A DNA stretch of 64,000 nt from Lagopus muta (Eukaryota > Chordata > Aves > Galliformes > Phasianidae), in assembly GCF_023343835.1 (NCBI RefSeq), contig NC_064437.1, forward strand, positions 49,488,972 to 49,552,971, given 5' to 3'. A model generated the notes under the pieces. That model had not been told where the DNA came from and searched no databases. It worked only from the letters and a program-made list of their open reading frames with translations. The number at the start of each line of letters is the position of its first letter. The stretch's first letter is position 1. The position numbers and the translations under genes are program-made. Shown one piece after another: positions 1-14,158 of this stretch.

Positions 1-1810
1 ATTACACAGCTAGGACTTTATTGAAATGTTGGTCAGTATTTCCCTTAAAATTGGTGCTCACAGTCACATGAGGATGCCAGCCTCGCAGTCATAGAGAAAA
101 GCTTAAAACTCATTAGGAGTTCCTAATGAGGCAGGAGTTTGCTCATAGCTCCGAATGCTAAGAGCTGGCTATCCTGTGTCACCTGGAAAAGGAAAAACTG
201 TTCAGAATTCCCCTTGTAAACAACCTTCCATTTTTAATTCATGTTTTCTGTAATGCTCAGCTACAAACAGTAAACAATTTGCAGACAACAGCAAATTGCA
301 GATGCTCAGAAGTTTATCTAGCTTATGCCCATCAGTCATCACAGATGGAAATCTTTTCCATCTGAAAATCTGGTTGTTGCTTTGCTTAAGCCTAGCAGAG
401 GATACCTGCAAGCTCAGTCTTCATTCTTTATTATTATTTTCTTGAACAAAATGACCTTAAGCAGATTAGGATAAAACATGCATACCTCCAAACATGATCC
501 AAGAAGAAGATGGTTCATATAAACTGAATGCTCACAAAGCCAAGGAGTAATGCCAGAGGCAGGTAGAAAACTCAAGAACATCTAAAACTAAGTGCTTAAG
601 CCTATGCTTAGTACTTCCTGTTGCTGGATCAATGGTTACTGGAGCCTCCCGTAGCTCCTCATCTTGCTACACTTCTCTTCTTCACCCAAGGTCCCACAGA
701 TAGCAGAGTCCAGTGATTTTGGAAGAGAGAAAAAAGAATGGGAAGCAGATCACTTGTTGACATTCCCTAGTATGGTCCCTGCAACGTAGGTTGTCATTTA
801 CGTGAAAAATAAACACTATGAGGAGAAGGTTGTACATACACACCCTGTATTGCACATTCACCCACTAGTATTAATGATTTCACCCACTAGTAATTGACAG
901 TTGATGTACCACACATAGAAATATGTTTGACATAAACAATTATGTAGCTCTGGCTTTGATTTTATTTTCTCACAAATAAACTCCAGGGTGTAATTCTCTG
1001 CAGCCTCAGATTAAAATTACAGACTAATCATCACCATGCCTGATGAGCTGACCTGCTCCACATCCCTGTCAGAAGAGGACATTTCTGCACGTGCAACAAC
1101 TTCCATGATGATGAACATGCAGGAACTCACTCTACAAAATATTGTGCATCTTTCTGTATCTGCCGAAATCACTCCAAACTGGAACCTCCTGTCCACCTTC
1201 TGGAGAGCCTTCTCAGCTTTTCTCCAAACAGAGTTTTGGATTCTCCCTCCTTGAATTTGAATAATGCTCACCAGTGAAAAAGGCAATGACACCAGCTTCG
1301 GAGTGCTTCATAAGCTGGTTCTTTCTACAGGAAATGAATGCTGTCTTATAAAATTAAAAAAGCTGAGTGCCTGATATATGCCCAAGATACGAGTTTTATA
1401 CACATTTGCACATTTCCTGTAAGACTAAGGGTGAGTAAATAACATCAGAGGAACTCATTTATGCAAAATGTTTGTACGTCTTTACATTTGTGCACGCCTT
1501 TGAAAAGAATATAGCTCTAAAAAAATCTTGCTTTGCAATGGCACAGTCACTTTCCCATACACAAAGCCAGTATGAATCCAGCAATAGCACAGAACCATAC
1601 AGTTATTTTAAGCCTAAGGGAAGATGGTTAAGCTGTCTTCCTAAGGAAACAATGCTTAGGGGATTATCGTCTCTGTGTGTCTGTATGCTCACAGGCAAAT
1701 TTCAAGCCTTGTGACCATTTCTCACTAATACCAGTACATTCCTGGCCAAAAGGACTGAGTCTTCATCTGTTTCATGGGGGAGAAAAAAAAAAAAATGGAT
1801 GACTGAGTAG

Positions 1811-2028
1811 AAGAGAAGAGAAGAGAAGAGAAGAGAAGAGAAGAGAAGAGAAGAGAAGAGAAGAGAAGAGAAGAGAAGAGAAGAGAAGAGAAGAGAAGAG
1901 AAGAGAAGAGAAGAGAAGAGAAGAGAAGAGAAGAGAAGAGAAGAGAAGAGAAGAGAAGAGAAGAGAAGAGAAGAGAAGAGAAGAGAAGAGAAGAGAAGAG
2001 AAGAGAAGAGAAGAGAAGAGAAGAGAAG
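1811..2028. repeat. (AAGAG)n microsatellite, 43 perfect units
   Basis: Forty-three uninterrupted copies of AAGAG run from 1811 to 2025, followed by a partial unit. The purine/pyrimidine strand asymmetry makes it a candidate for triplex (H-DNA) formation. The long open frames reading Ser-Leu-Leu-Phe-Ser on the minus strand are artefacts of the repeat. Confidence 0.98.
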
Positions 2029-2352
2029 GACTGCAAGTGTATGTAATCATATCCTACCCAGCATCACTGAGTACAAAGATCAGGAGAAGAAACAGAAAAG
2101 CAAGAGAAATACCCCAGTCACTGGAAATGTCGAATTTGCAACCAGCTGTGAAGTACAAGCTGGTAAGAAACCAGTATTTGCTTTACCTAGTGCTCAAAGA
2201 ACAATTTTTCAAACACAGAAGAGTTCTGATATGATTAAATGAAAATTTTGAAAGCATTACCAGCTCCAAGAATCTACTTGTCAATTAAAAAAAATCTTTT
2301 AAAATCATTATTCTTTCGGATACTTATTACCTTATTTTAAAAGAAAATACTT

Positions 2353-2460
2353 ACAGAATCACAGAAAAATAAAATCCATAGAGTTGGAACATTTAAAGGT
2401 CACCTAATCCAACTTTCCTGCAAATATCAGGGACATAAATCAGGTGATCAGAAGTCATTA
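2353..2460 (-). mobile_element. CR1 LINE fragment, 3' end
   Basis: Starts with a CAGAATCACAG block, the reverse complement of the CR1 terminal octamer repeats. It is followed by a degraded match to the usual CR1 tail (GTTGGAA, then AGGTCACCTAATCCAACTTTCCTGCAA). Only about 100 bp are recognisable and it is clearly old. Confidence 0.7.
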
Positions 2461-4334
2461 CTGACTTCTTCGTTGCCAACAGTTTACTCTCCTAAGTTTC
2501 TGTCATCACACCTTGTAATAAGGATATTCCTGTCTTTATAATTCATGTGAATCAAATCTGATATCCCTTAGGCAAGGATTTTAGCAACAATATTCATGCA
2601 GTTATCAGCTACCTACCAGTATTTGGAATGACTACTCAGATTAACAGGAATGCAACTTGAAATACAACTCAGACACTGTTCAGACAAGTACTAGGAACAG
2701 CCTGTGCACAAAATCCTTGTAGACAGAGGTACCAGCTGGGCAAGGGGAGAGAAACAAAAACGTTGGAAGCAGGAGTGATTTAGGCACAATGGTGATGAAC
2801 AGCTCCACGTCCTTCATTTGCTTTTGGAAAGTATCAACTTGGGTTCAGCAGACAAATTTTTTCTTTATAAGGAAAAGCTTGTTCTGAAAACACAAACTGT
2901 GTTTGGTATGCAGCTTTGCTATTCAAAGTACATTCTATAGATAAGGTTTAAACACTTCTATCATGCTGTTTTCCTTGCAAAAGACCAAAACAAAATTCTA
3001 CTCCCTAAGTACAAGGTAATCATCTTAATTTGTTACTATTTTTAATTATTTTTATGGTGGACTAATTAATGTGGGATAACTAATGCTGATGCTCACTCCA
3101 GTCCACGCTCAACTCAGGTCAGCATGGACCAGTTACAAGTGTGTCAAAATACCAGTTTCAACAGAGTATAAAGGATTTATGATGGCATTAGCACTGATGA
3201 GACTCCCTCATTCAGGCAGTGCCACTTGAACACAGCACATCACATTTTGCACTTGTGTCCTATTATGCACATCTTCAAGTGGAGTCTCTCCCTTTGCTGC
3301 TGAGAGGTATAAGGTCCATTAGGAGTCCCTTAGGACTCTGCCTCACCACTAGGATGTGGTTGTGCTGGGAGGCAAGAGTGTTCCAACCCAGGAACTGTTG
3401 AGGGGTGGATGGCTGAGGGCAGGCCTTGCCCTGATAGAGACTGCAGTTGTCCCATAGCTGTCATGAAGAATGTACTAGTAGCCCTTGTTCCTAGTTCTTA
3501 CTGTGTTTTGCTCAATCTTGGCAAACAACTCGTCACACCACTGGCATGAAATATTTTTAGGGCCATAAGAGAACACGAAGGGTTCCTTCTGTTTTTGCTG
3601 CTGTGTCTCCTTGGAGATGACTGGCCAGCAGCTCAAACAAGAATATGGCTGTTGCTCAGTTAAACATACCATCCTCTAAACACCCTCCATAACACACTCA
3701 AAATAGACCGATTTTCCTGATAATAACATATGCTAACTGGCTGAAGAAGCCAAAAGGACATATTTGATCCATGAAGAACTATATTCAGCATATTGCAAGT
3801 ATTTATTCTTACCTCAGTTCCAGGAAGAGCCAGGTCTAATCTTGAATCACGAGGGAGTAGAAAGAGGAATAAATCTGCAGAAACTATCAAAATACTAGGG
3901 ATTATATATCCTTTGTGTTGCTTTTTGTCCAAGAGAAAACAAGGAGCTGAGGTTTCGAAAACTGAATACATAGCCAACAATTTATGCAGAGGCACTCATT
4001 TATACAGTGACAGTTGGGACGACCAGTTTAAAGTTCTTTCGAGCATACCCACAATTGTGAAACTGCAGCCACAACCTTGACAGCAGTACTTCAACCTTTC
4101 AGCGTTTCTACTGACTCCTACACCTGCTCATACAGTGAGCAGCTCCCCTTGAAGCCTGTCAGCTAAAAACGGATTATGTATCTGTGGTCAAAATAATCAA
4201 CTGAACACACCTCAATCATATTTTTTCCACAACACAAGCATTTGCTCCAGACAAGTGCTAATACACCTCAGTGATTATTTTACCCGGTCTTCTGCTACTC
4301 AGCCTGCTGTTTAACGTGGTCTTGGAGGGAAGAC

Positions 4335-4605
4335 CATAGATAGAATCAGTAAGGCTGGAAAAGACCACTAAGACTACCAAGTCCAATCGTCTCACTCCCA
4401 TCATGCTTACTAACCATGTCCCTCAATGCCATGCCTCCACAGTTCTGAAACACCTTCAAGGATGGTGACTCCACTACCAACTCCCTGAGCAGCCTCTACA
4501 AATGCATCACCACTTTTCTGAGACGAAACTTCCCATAATATTCAGCCTGAACCTCTTCCAGAGTAACTTAAAGCCATTACCTCTTGTCCTAAAAGATGTA
4601 AGATG
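4335..4605 (-). mobile_element. CR1 LINE fragment, 3' end
   Basis: Reverse-orientation CR1 tail. Recognisable blocks include AAGGCTGGAAAAGACCACTA, CATGTCCCTCAATGCCA, GGATGGTGACTCCACTACC and CCTGAGCAGCCTCTACAAATG, in the order seen in avian CR1. A poly-A run at about 4638-4653 lies just beyond. Confidence 0.85.
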
Positions 4606-5149
4606 TTACTTACATGCAAGGAGGTAAACACAAGATTAAAAAAAAAAAAAAAACAAAGAAATCCCAACCCCACAAGGAGACAAAGTTTGGAAACACATGC
4701 TAAGCCCAACTCTGAAAATCATTTATTTTCCTATTTCCTTGGCATAATCTGAACCTAGGCTGTTATATTTCTCATTGAAGAGTAGCTCAGACATCAGATA
4801 GGGAACATGGCCACATCATGTCTATACTCTGCACAAAGAGCCTCATAAGTTCCCTATTCTGAAGACGTGGCCACCTTCTCAAACCTACCTAAGTTCCAAC
4901 CTGGGTGATGCTGGCCAGCTTGCAGTATGCTTGAGGCCCACAGCCTTACGGGTATGTTTCCTATGTCCATAAGGATATGGAAAAACATTCAAGCTTCCTA
5001 ACTACGTTTAGGTAATACCCACTTTGTGGACACCTTGGTTGCAAATAATACAAATAAAGGAAAATGTCCTGCTACTATTCTTACAACAGCATTAAACTGG
5101 GGAACAACATTAACCTTAAAAGAACAGAAGAAAAATATGTGCAATGAAA

Positions 5150-5365
5150 TCTGTAGAGGTACCACTTTTCTGAAAGAGTGGTCAGGCACTGGAATGGGCT
5201 GCCCAGGGAGGTGGTGGAGTCACCGACCCTGAAGGTGTTCAAGGAACATTTGGATTTTGTATTGAGGGACACAGTTTAGTGAATACTATTGGTGATAGGT
5301 GGATGGTTGGACTGGATGATCTCAAAGGTCTTTTCCAACTTTGGTGGTTCTGTGATCTGTGATCA
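5150..5365 (+). mobile_element. CR1 LINE fragment, 3' end
   Basis: Forward CR1 tail containing GGAATGGGCTGCCCAGGGAG, a GTGGAGTCACC block, GGATGGTTGGACTGGATGAT and CTTTTCCAACTTTGG, ending in degraded TTCTGTGATC repeats. Confidence 0.88.
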
Positions 5366-8300
5366 AAGAGTCAGAGTGCATCCTATTGTTTCTACATAAG
5401 ATGAAAAGCTGGAATTGGCAGGCTGTAAGTAAACAAGAATTCCATATTTACAATTTCATGAGGTACAATATCTGTTCTCAGAACAAACCCTGTCCTGATC
5501 CTGCAATGCCAGTCCATGGAGGCTGGTATTCTCCTTAAAAATCCAGCTATCTGTGATTGTAAAGAAAAGGCGGTTACTTACGTAATGGCTGAGGAGATGA
5601 AAAGCATGAAGTCTGAAAACAAAAGGAGTCACCTCTCTGCTAACACCTGAAAGCTCAAACATTATCAGAGGGAATGAGGAACGGGAAAGAAATTGATGTT
5701 TATTGGCAATATTTTACATGATTGTGGGGAAAACACTGGATGATCAACACTTCACTGCCTTCTTTGCCCAGCATTGCTTTCAGACACCCACAAAATGAGT
5801 CTCCATCCCTCAGCTGCTCAGCAGAACACACGATTTCTGGCTCAAGATCAGTAACACTTTCACTTACCTAAGAGCAGCTAGGCAAAAATAAAGTTTTATA
5901 ATGTCTCTTCCTTTTCCTACAAAAGAGACAGATATTTTAGGAAATATCAGAAAGTAAGGAAGTGAGAATATAAATTGTGCATTTGTTCTGTGATTAAAAA
6001 CAAAACAAAACAACAAACAAACAAACAAAACCATACAAAAACCAAGATTTCTGATGGAGGAAAACAATCACAATCTCATTGAGTGGGAAAATAACACATG
6101 CAGTAGATTTGCTGGCTAATTCAGTCCATCTTAGAGATATGTCACTGGAACCACTGAGTTTTCAGCATGCTCCAGATATTTGTATACTGCAGAGGGAATG
6201 CTCATCCAAAGATCCTGCATCATTTTTGAGCTGAGAGCATAGATTGTAAAGCTGCTGTGTATTCATTCAAACAGGCCAGATTCCTCACATTTTTTTTCCA
6301 GTTCCAATTTCATAAACAAGCCTGGATGTAATTACATTCAGTCTTTACCTATCGTTACATTTATCAAAGCTCTCTTTTCCTTTCCCTATTCTCATTTTAC
6401 AGATTGGAGAAATTTTGCCACTGAGCAGTTCTTTATAAATTACATTAGGCAACTACAAATAAATACTTCATTTAGAAGCCTTAATCCTTACCTAGATGAT
6501 AAATAACTTAACTGACTTGCCCAATAATTCTAACATCCCCAAGAGTTACCTAGAAAAGTTCCCTGATTAACATACAGGATAGGGTATTGGCTTTGTAACA
6601 CAAGTGACTTCCTTCTCCAAAGAATGAGTGTAATCAGTTTCTACAAAAATGTTCCTTTCCTTGGGTTCTCTGATGCTTTTCACCTTGATGGAGAGCAACG
6701 TTCTAACACAAATATTAGCAGAGAATCCAGACTGCTGCCAAATTCCCTCAGACATGTTTAAAGTCAGATTTGTTCAGTTTAATTAACAAGTAGAGAGCAT
6801 CAGACTAACTGCATTTAGTTTTGAGCAACGCTTCTCTCACAGAAAAGCATAGAACTTGCCTGGACACAAGTGCAGAGCAGGACTCCTGACAGGTGTATAT
6901 ATTGTTTTATCCAGAGAGAAGATATGGCCTTTTTTTTTTTACTGTGATGTATTTGTTTCAAGGAATTAGTTGTTCAGAAGAAATCAGAAAAATGATCCTG
7001 AAGCATTTATGAATAATGTAAGTTTCTTGGTGGAATTAGCTAGGGACAAAGGAATGCATGGCTCACAGCAGAGAAATTTCTAGGTATTCTGAATAAAAAG
7101 GTAGACAAACTGCCTTCATTTAACCAACTCTAATTACTCTACGTGCTATTGTTTTCTGCTACAAACCAAAGTGGACTACTCTCCTTAGTACATCCGCAGT
7201 ATTAATTTCCTTTTAATATCAGTTACTGGTTTGGCACTCTCCCTGTATCTGAAAGAATGAACTTTTGGAATGCTCTGCCAGCATTTCATCAGCAAAGAAG
7301 GCTCTGAATTACTAGCAACTCGAATGACCAGCGCAGATTTGAAATGGACAGCTTCCCAGAAGAGCACCTCTCAACCAATCAAGCTTGTTTAGGTCTGTAT
7401 TCACTTGCTAGAATTTTTTTTTTCTGTCCTGCATGAAAAGTTACACTGAATAATTCTGCAAGTATAAGTTCTAAAAAAAACTATCCTCTTTCATAAATGC
7501 ACCCAGGCAGCTCCTCATCTCAGGTCTGTGAAATGCAAGCTCCTACTATCATGCTACTGTAGTTTTTACATTACTCAAAGGTTTGTGATCAGATGTCAGT
7601 GGTGCAACAGTTTTTAAAAATTATTTTAACTGAATAGTCAAACCCTAGAGGTTACACAAGGAACGAAGGAATTTTAGTAGTAGTTTGGGGGTTACAATAT
7701 CCCCATCTAATATTGTTTCATACAAATGCTTAAATACCTGAAAAGAAACCCCAGTTGTTGTTGCTCTCTATTATTTCTTTGTAACAAATATGTTAAGCAA
7801 GTAATGAATGAAAAGAACTTGTGCAAACAAATGCATTTGTTCTTTCTCTTGCAGAATGACCTCATTGCATACAAAAGGTCCCCCAGCAGGAGTACAAAGT
7901 AATGGCTGAAGATGGTTATATCATTACTATTAACAGAATCTCCTATGGTACACAAAATCAGGAAAATCCAAGTACAGTTTACTAATAGGAAACAAACGCA
8001 ACTCAGTTAGGATGTATTCTAGAAAGAGATACTGCAGAGTTATAAGACACCTACCAGAGTCTGTGCACACAAGTGAATTTTCAGCATTCTAGCTGCCTCG
8101 AGCAGTTTGTTTGGTCAATAGGATTTATGTCAAGCACCTCTGCTTGTAGTGAAAAACTCCTAATATGAATTAAGCATTGTAATTTCATCATAATAGGAGT
8201 TGATGAGTAAAGTTAAGATATATGTACGTGTGTGTGTACATCAGATAAAAGGTGCAGCCTGATTAATCAGCCCATTTTGCAAGAGCAGGTCCAGCTTCTG

Positions 8301-10022
8301 AGTTTATTTTGTCTTACACCTTTTTAATTTCAGTGTCTGGTTCATATTTTGGATACATGAAACGTCTGCAAATGATCCCGTATCTTCCTTGTTCCTATCA
8401 GCATTGAGCATCTTCAGATATACAAACAGTGACCTGAGGCTGCCAACCCACTGTTGCTGATAACTGGACTTACCTTCCTACAGATGTTTCCAAAACTTTA
8501 CAAGAGATTCTCTCTTTACAGACAGGTGTGCTCTGTTCTTATGATCAGCTGTCTCCCTGCAAGATGGTACAGGGCCAAATCCCTGCGTTGAATATAGGAC
8601 AGCAATGTCCCTTAACTACCAGAAAAAGCAAGAAATTTTATGAAATGTTGTTTTGTTTCTGATATGGCTTTTCAATTGCAAAACTGGCTGTATTTCTCCA
8701 ACATGGACTACTGGGAGATGCCAGTAACTGGGTCACAAATCAGCCCAACAACAGCTTGGCCTTCATGTTAGCTGATGCTAGCTATGATGTTTGGATGGGA
8801 AACAGCAGAGGGAATTGCTGGCCCAGAGACATCAACATTATTCCACTGATCAAGATGAGTTCTGAGCTTTCTGATAGGTCAAAACATTGAGGAGTGTATT
8901 AATTTCGTTTGGTTAAATCAGGGATTGACACACATTAATTTTTATAAAGCATTATTTACATTCACATCAGCTGAGATGTCCCAATGCAATTACATGGGCT
9001 TAACAGAGGTGCAGACTAATCACCTCCTTTATTGCTAGCAGAGTTCAGGCTGGAGGCACAGCACAAGGAAAGCTCAGAGGGATCTGCACAACCTGTGTCC
9101 CAGCTATTCTGGTTTTGAAGGGTTTTTAGAAACACTGGCCCATATATTTGAACGACAAAAAAAAAAAAATCATAAAAGATACAAAGCAATTTCTTTCTAC
9201 TTATCTTAATGAACATTAAGAAATACACTATTTACTGGCAAATTGTGTAAAATGCGTGAATCCATAGGAAGATCTCTGCTAATGTATCACCACTTGTTAC
9301 AGTTCAACTCAGTGCTCCTTGAAGTCAGAATCCTCTTGTTAATGTCAGGGATGAAAATAGCCCAGCAAAGCTCAAGTAGTATCTTCTGCATCCAGTGCCC
9401 TTAAACACTGGATCTGAAACAGCTAAGTGATTCACAGAATACTTCATTTGCCAACAAGTCTGTAATAAAAACATAAATTCAAATGATATCTTAAATTATG
9501 CACACCTCTCTTTCAATCTCCTACCTGCAGTTTTGATGAGATGGCCAATTTTGATCTTCCAGCAGCAATAAACTTCAGAGTGAAGAAGACTGGACAGGAA
9601 AAGCCATACTATATTGGTTATTCACAAGTCACCACCATTGGTAAGTTACACACGGCAGACCAACACTTCAGGAAAATAGAAGTAAAGCCTAGTTTGAGAC
9701 AGTGTACCTTGGCTTTTTATCAGCTCTTTGCTGGAATAAAAAACATGTGATGAGCTGTTTTCAGCATATAGGCAGGTTTAATTTATTGTAAAGATGATTA
9801 AACCTAAGGGGTCAAATGTACCACAGCTGTAAATGCTTCAGCTTAGAATTATACCAGAAATTATTTTGAGCCTTTTTGTTCCTTTCAAGATGTGTGTGCT
9901 CAACAGCTAGCACTGGCTAGCTTTAAAAAAAAAAAAAAAAAAAAAACCCCACAAACAAAATAGGAAGACGATGGTAGGAAGACAATGGAAGAGAAGGAAA
10001 AGTTGGCCAGTTTGTGATACCA

Positions 10023-10023
10023 A

Positions 10024-10050
<27 letters not shown>
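10023..10050. repeat. (TA)n microsatellite
   Basis: An uninterrupted AT dinucleotide tract followed by imperfect CATA repeats, in pseudogene intron 4. A 22-base poly-A run lies about 80 bp upstream, at 9925-9946. Confidence 0.95.
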
Positions 10051-10054
<4 letters not shown>

Positions 10055-10689
10055 CATATACACAGAAGGGATTGAGAGGAAGGAAAACATCTGTAACTCA
10101 CAACAGTATACCAAACACACGTGTACATCAAAGTATTTACTTATATTTAAATGAACTTGGGAGAAAATTGTAAATGCAAAACATAAATTAATGTCTCTGA
10201 AGTGGGAAGTAAGACCACAAGCTGATAATACAAGGAGCAGAAATACTTCATACGAAGCCAGGCTGAATTGCAGCCTAAAACTAACAAGGTTGCCTGTAGT
10301 TTTGAGATAGCAGAACAGTATACATAAATACTGCAAAAAGTCTGAGGTACAAAAGTGATTTTCTTTTCACTTTGTTTTTATTTCTTCAGCTTTCATTGCT
10401 TTTTCAGCAATGCCAGAACTGGCACAGAAAAATCAAACTCTTTATTGCTTTGGCACCTATCACTGCTATTAAGTATGCCAAAAGCCCAGCATACCTTCCG
10501 GAAAAACTGCTCTGGGTACGTGGTATCTCAGCTTCAGATGTAGGATTATCTACACTTGTTTGCTCAGCTCTTAAAGGGGACATATAGAAGGTTTAGCACT
10601 TTATGAAGTGTACCTATTTGCAGGTAGGTAGATTCACCTTATGATTACAGTTCATGCAGGACAATAGGAAAAGACTTTTGTAGGACAGT

Positions 10690-10860
10690 AATGTGATATT
10701 GGAACAAGTTACCCAGAGAAGCACAGCAACACAGACCCTTGAGATCTCCAGCCTCCCTCTAGAAAAAGCCGCAGCCAGCCTGGTCTATTTCTGCTTGTAG
10801 GAGGCCTCCAGATGAAACTTCCAAAAGGTTCTTCCAAGCAACTTTTTGGTGGCTCCACAA
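10690..10860 (+). mobile_element. Possible ancient CR1 fragment
   Basis: Scattered matches to the CR1 3' region (TTGGAACAAGTTACCCAGAGA, CAGCCTGGTCTA, and a GGTTCTTCCAAGCAAC block) in the right order but badly decayed. Confidence 0.4.
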
Positions 10861-11854
10861 ACTAAATTAGAACTTCCTCTAATCTTCAGCTTTTAAAGGC
10901 ATGAAAGAAGCAGGCTGAATGGCTAAGGATCTGCCAAGCTACCATCCAGGTGCAGGCTATCAGTAATTCCAAATTCATGGTCATAGAGGATACTCTGAGC
11001 CCAAAAGCCATTACCTCTCATCAGGTGTAATTTTTAACATCTTTTAAAGGCATGCCAGCCATACGACAATGTTCTGGGAATTGTAGGAAAAATGTTTCTT
11101 GATTTGTCTTTTCAGATTTGGGCAAACTGAGCTAACACAAAAAGGAAAAAGGAGCCCAAGGAGGGTAGTGTGTGATGTTTTTTAGGATAGCACACACAAG
11201 GTTGGGTTTCTACACAGTCTTGGATCTGCCCACAAAATATCCAGTTACTTATCCTATCCTAATGGCAATTATCAGGTGCCATTAATTGCAGCAATAAAAA
11301 ATTAATTTCTTGATGCCCAGATCAGCAAACACTAAACCAGAAATGAGTTTGCTCGTTAATTCACAGTGATATGAAAATTGGAGTCAAATCAGTGTGGCAG
11401 ATCATATGTGCAAAGGTACTTATGCATGGAATTATTTGCAAGCTTAGAGCTAAAATATAAATCAGAGTTAACATTTAACACATACCTTCATTAAAAATGA
11501 TGTAACATGAGTTGGGCAATGCCTGACAGGCTGATGCAATGGAAAACACCTAGGATCATTCTTGTTTGTGTTAACATCGTCTGACAAAGGAAGAAAATAT
11601 GAGAACCAACAAAAGATCTGGGTGAGAGGAACAGGGTCCAAACCTTTTTAAAGGAACATTTTGCAGTGCACATTCTGAAATGAATGCTACCTTTCTTTCA
11701 CAGGGTTTGCTTGGCAAAAGAGAATTCCTTACCCAGACTGAATGTCTAAGGAGGCTGATAGTCCCTCTCTGCAGCCACCTTGCTTTTGCCAAGCTTTGTA
11801 GAAATGTCTTCTCCAGTGTGGAGGGCTATAACATGAATTACATTGACATGGTAT

Positions 11855-12080
11855 GTAGTGCTCTTACCAGTTTGAACAACAGTTTAAGCTTCTGCTCCCA
11901 AAACCTACCTCCCATCCTGTACAATGAAGCCAGAACTCTATTTTTCTGCATAACACGGCAGGGAACAGTTCCAGTACCAGACAGTGCTATCCACTGTTTG
12001 CCTCAGCGCTGGCAGGGCAGCATGGCCTTTCTCCTCATAAGAACACTCAGCATCATCTCTACAACCCACAGCTGCCTCAA
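11855..12080 (+). repeat. Segment paralogous to 46490-46715
   Basis: Begins directly after pseudogene exon 6 and is clearly related to a stretch at 46490-46715. Shared blocks include CTGCTCCCAAAACCTA, CTCCCATCCT, CAGACAGTGCT, TCCACTGTTTGCC and GCTGGCAGGGCAGC. Because it abuts an exon end, the second copy may be a remnant of a duplicated LIPM-like gene; an unclassified interspersed repeat is the alternative. Confidence 0.75.
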
Positions 12081-14092
12081 GACTTCCAAATAAATCACTT
12101 GCTTTGAGAGGAAGACTGTTGACTTTCCACCTAGCCTTCTCCATCTCAGATTCTTTCAGGTTCTTTATCATCCTGGAAAATGTTCTGATTGGCAGCTGTC
12201 CTTTTTCTGTTGCTCCAAACCTGATACACATGGAGTTCTGGGGAAGTCTCTGATCACACCACTGTGCTTTCTCTTGGTTTTATTGGTACAAGATGCTGCT
12301 CTGGCTGCTTCTGATGCACAGCTGATTAGGAGAGAGGAAGAGAACATTCACTGAATATTTTCTTTCAGAACTGGGTCAATATGTATATTGCACGAGCTGC
12401 TGCTGGAACATCTGTGCAAAACATAATCCACTGGAGTCTGGTACAAGTGATCAAACTTCTGGCACACAAAATAAGTTCTAACCCCTGGTTGTACTCTATG
12501 GAATGTAGGTAGCTGATATCTTGCTGTGAAAACTTTGCTCACTGCTAGGAAATACATGCAATCTGTTCTTCACAATTGATATCTCAGTTCAACACATAAT
12601 TTTTCACTGATCTCTCTTTTGCCAGCAGAACAGAAATATCCTCTGTGACACAGGAACATGTGAAACCAACAGCAAAGCACTGAATTCGTGTATGCTGAAG
12701 GTTGTATATGCAGATGTGTATAGCACTCTTTATATTGCGTATCCAGTACCCTATATAAATGGTGTCTGCACTTCAGTGCAGAGCCTGCTATAAGAAATCA
12801 CCATTTATTTCTCTAATGTGGGGTCAAGAAATGAGCAGAGACATCAGGTGCTTTGTAGAATATCAGATTTGATGAATAAGAACCTTTGTATTTTCATGTC
12901 TTGTTTTCTAAGTTTTCTATTTGTGGGCAGAAATAGAACTATAAATAATAATTAATGGTTCATTTATTTACAAAGTACTGTCCATCACCAATGCTGATGG
13001 AATATGCCTGTTTCTCTTTGGGCTCGTCATACAGGTTGTTGTATGCAGAGAGGTTTCATGGCAGCACTGCAGGCTCTGCCCTGCAGCAGAGCAGGAGTCA
13101 CTTGCAAGCAGGGTGAATTTGCAGGAAAGCTTGTGCACTTTTCAACATAGCAAACACAAGAACGTATTGAGTTACAGCTGCACAGGCATTTACTCAAAAT
13201 CAAGTAACACCTTGACTGTGAATTCACATGGGATATTAGATGATAAGTTGTTTTCATAACCATTGCAGACCTGTAAGGAAGAAAGGTTACAGAGGTACTG
13301 TGAGGGAGCTCTGCAAATAGACTGAGGTTTAATTCAGCATCTAGTCATAGACTGGCAGGTACAGACATGCAGGAGTAATACTCCTAAGCTGTTGTTGTTA
13401 TTGCTATTATTACTGTTATAGGAGTTAACAGACACCTTGCATCAGTATTAAATCCCACTGGTGGCTTCTCTTACAGTGGAAAAATTCATGCAGTAGGCAT
13501 AGAGAAGGATCAAGAAGGGAAACCTAGAATTGGTGACTTCTGTATTCAAATAGGAGGGAGAAGTGAAAACCTAGAAAGGAGCCACTCCCAGAGCTGAGGG
13601 ATGGTACATGACTGTCAGAAGAGGACACAGCAACAGCATGGAAGGGCACTAGCTGGAGGCAGACACTAATAGCAAGGTTACAGACTAGAACAAATTGCCT
13701 GTGAAAGCATTCCTAAATCTTTCTACAGGTGCGCTGATTCTTTTGACACTGATAAAAATGTTCAACTCATTTTTGCTGCTTAAGGCTTTTAACTAACTGC
13801 TGTCTCTTTCATAGCTCTTAAAAGAGAAAAGCTTCAGCTGAGGCTTTGGATTTGTGTCGGAGGCTTAGTAGGGAGAAGTCCCATAACCTTCCTGAATGAC
13901 AGCTTTGTAACTACTCTTCTCTGGTTCATCCTATTAGGAAGCCCATTAAGGGACGTTCCAAGCTTATGACTGGGACACTTCAAAGAAGAACATCAAGAAA
14001 TACCAATAGGTACCATTCAGTGAAATAATATTGTCACCCTTCGACAATGCAGAAGCACTGGGAAAGAGAGTAATGATGTAAAGAGAGTAAAG

Positions 14093-14158
14093 AGAGAGAG
14101 AGAGAGAGAGAGAAAAAGGAAAAAAGTAAAAGAAGGAAGAAAAAAATAAAAGGAAAAG
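14093..14158. repeat. Purine-rich (GA)n-type low-complexity tract
   Basis: A GAGA run followed by AAAAG/AAGGA-rich sequence, in the long interval between pseudogene exons 7 and 9. Confidence 0.85.

Larger units (their letters stand above)
1..7854. other. Left flank without a recognised gene
   Basis: AT-rich sequence. The open frames here are short and none resembles a family I know; no lipase exon was recognised, including the missing first coding exon of the pseudogene that begins at 7855. The first 25 bases contain a TTTATT that reads as AATAAA on the minus strand, so the tail of a minus-strand transcript is possible, but nothing else supports it. CR1 fragments and a microsatellite in this stretch are listed separately. 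Confidence 0.6.

Noticed and set aside
1017-1292. Overlapping 91 aa (minus) and 72 aa (plus) frames
   Set aside because: No splice context, no family resemblance, and both strands are open over the same bases.
1725-2050. About 100 aa frames rich in Ser-Leu-Leu-Phe
   Set aside because: Pure translation of the AAGAG microsatellite.
13471-13540. Possible exon 8 of the LIPM-like pseudogene (acceptor TTACAG, then a frame reading SGKIHAVG)
   Set aside because: SGKIHA resembles the family SGKFQA, but the similarity stops after about eight residues and no matching donor follows. Chance is as likely.
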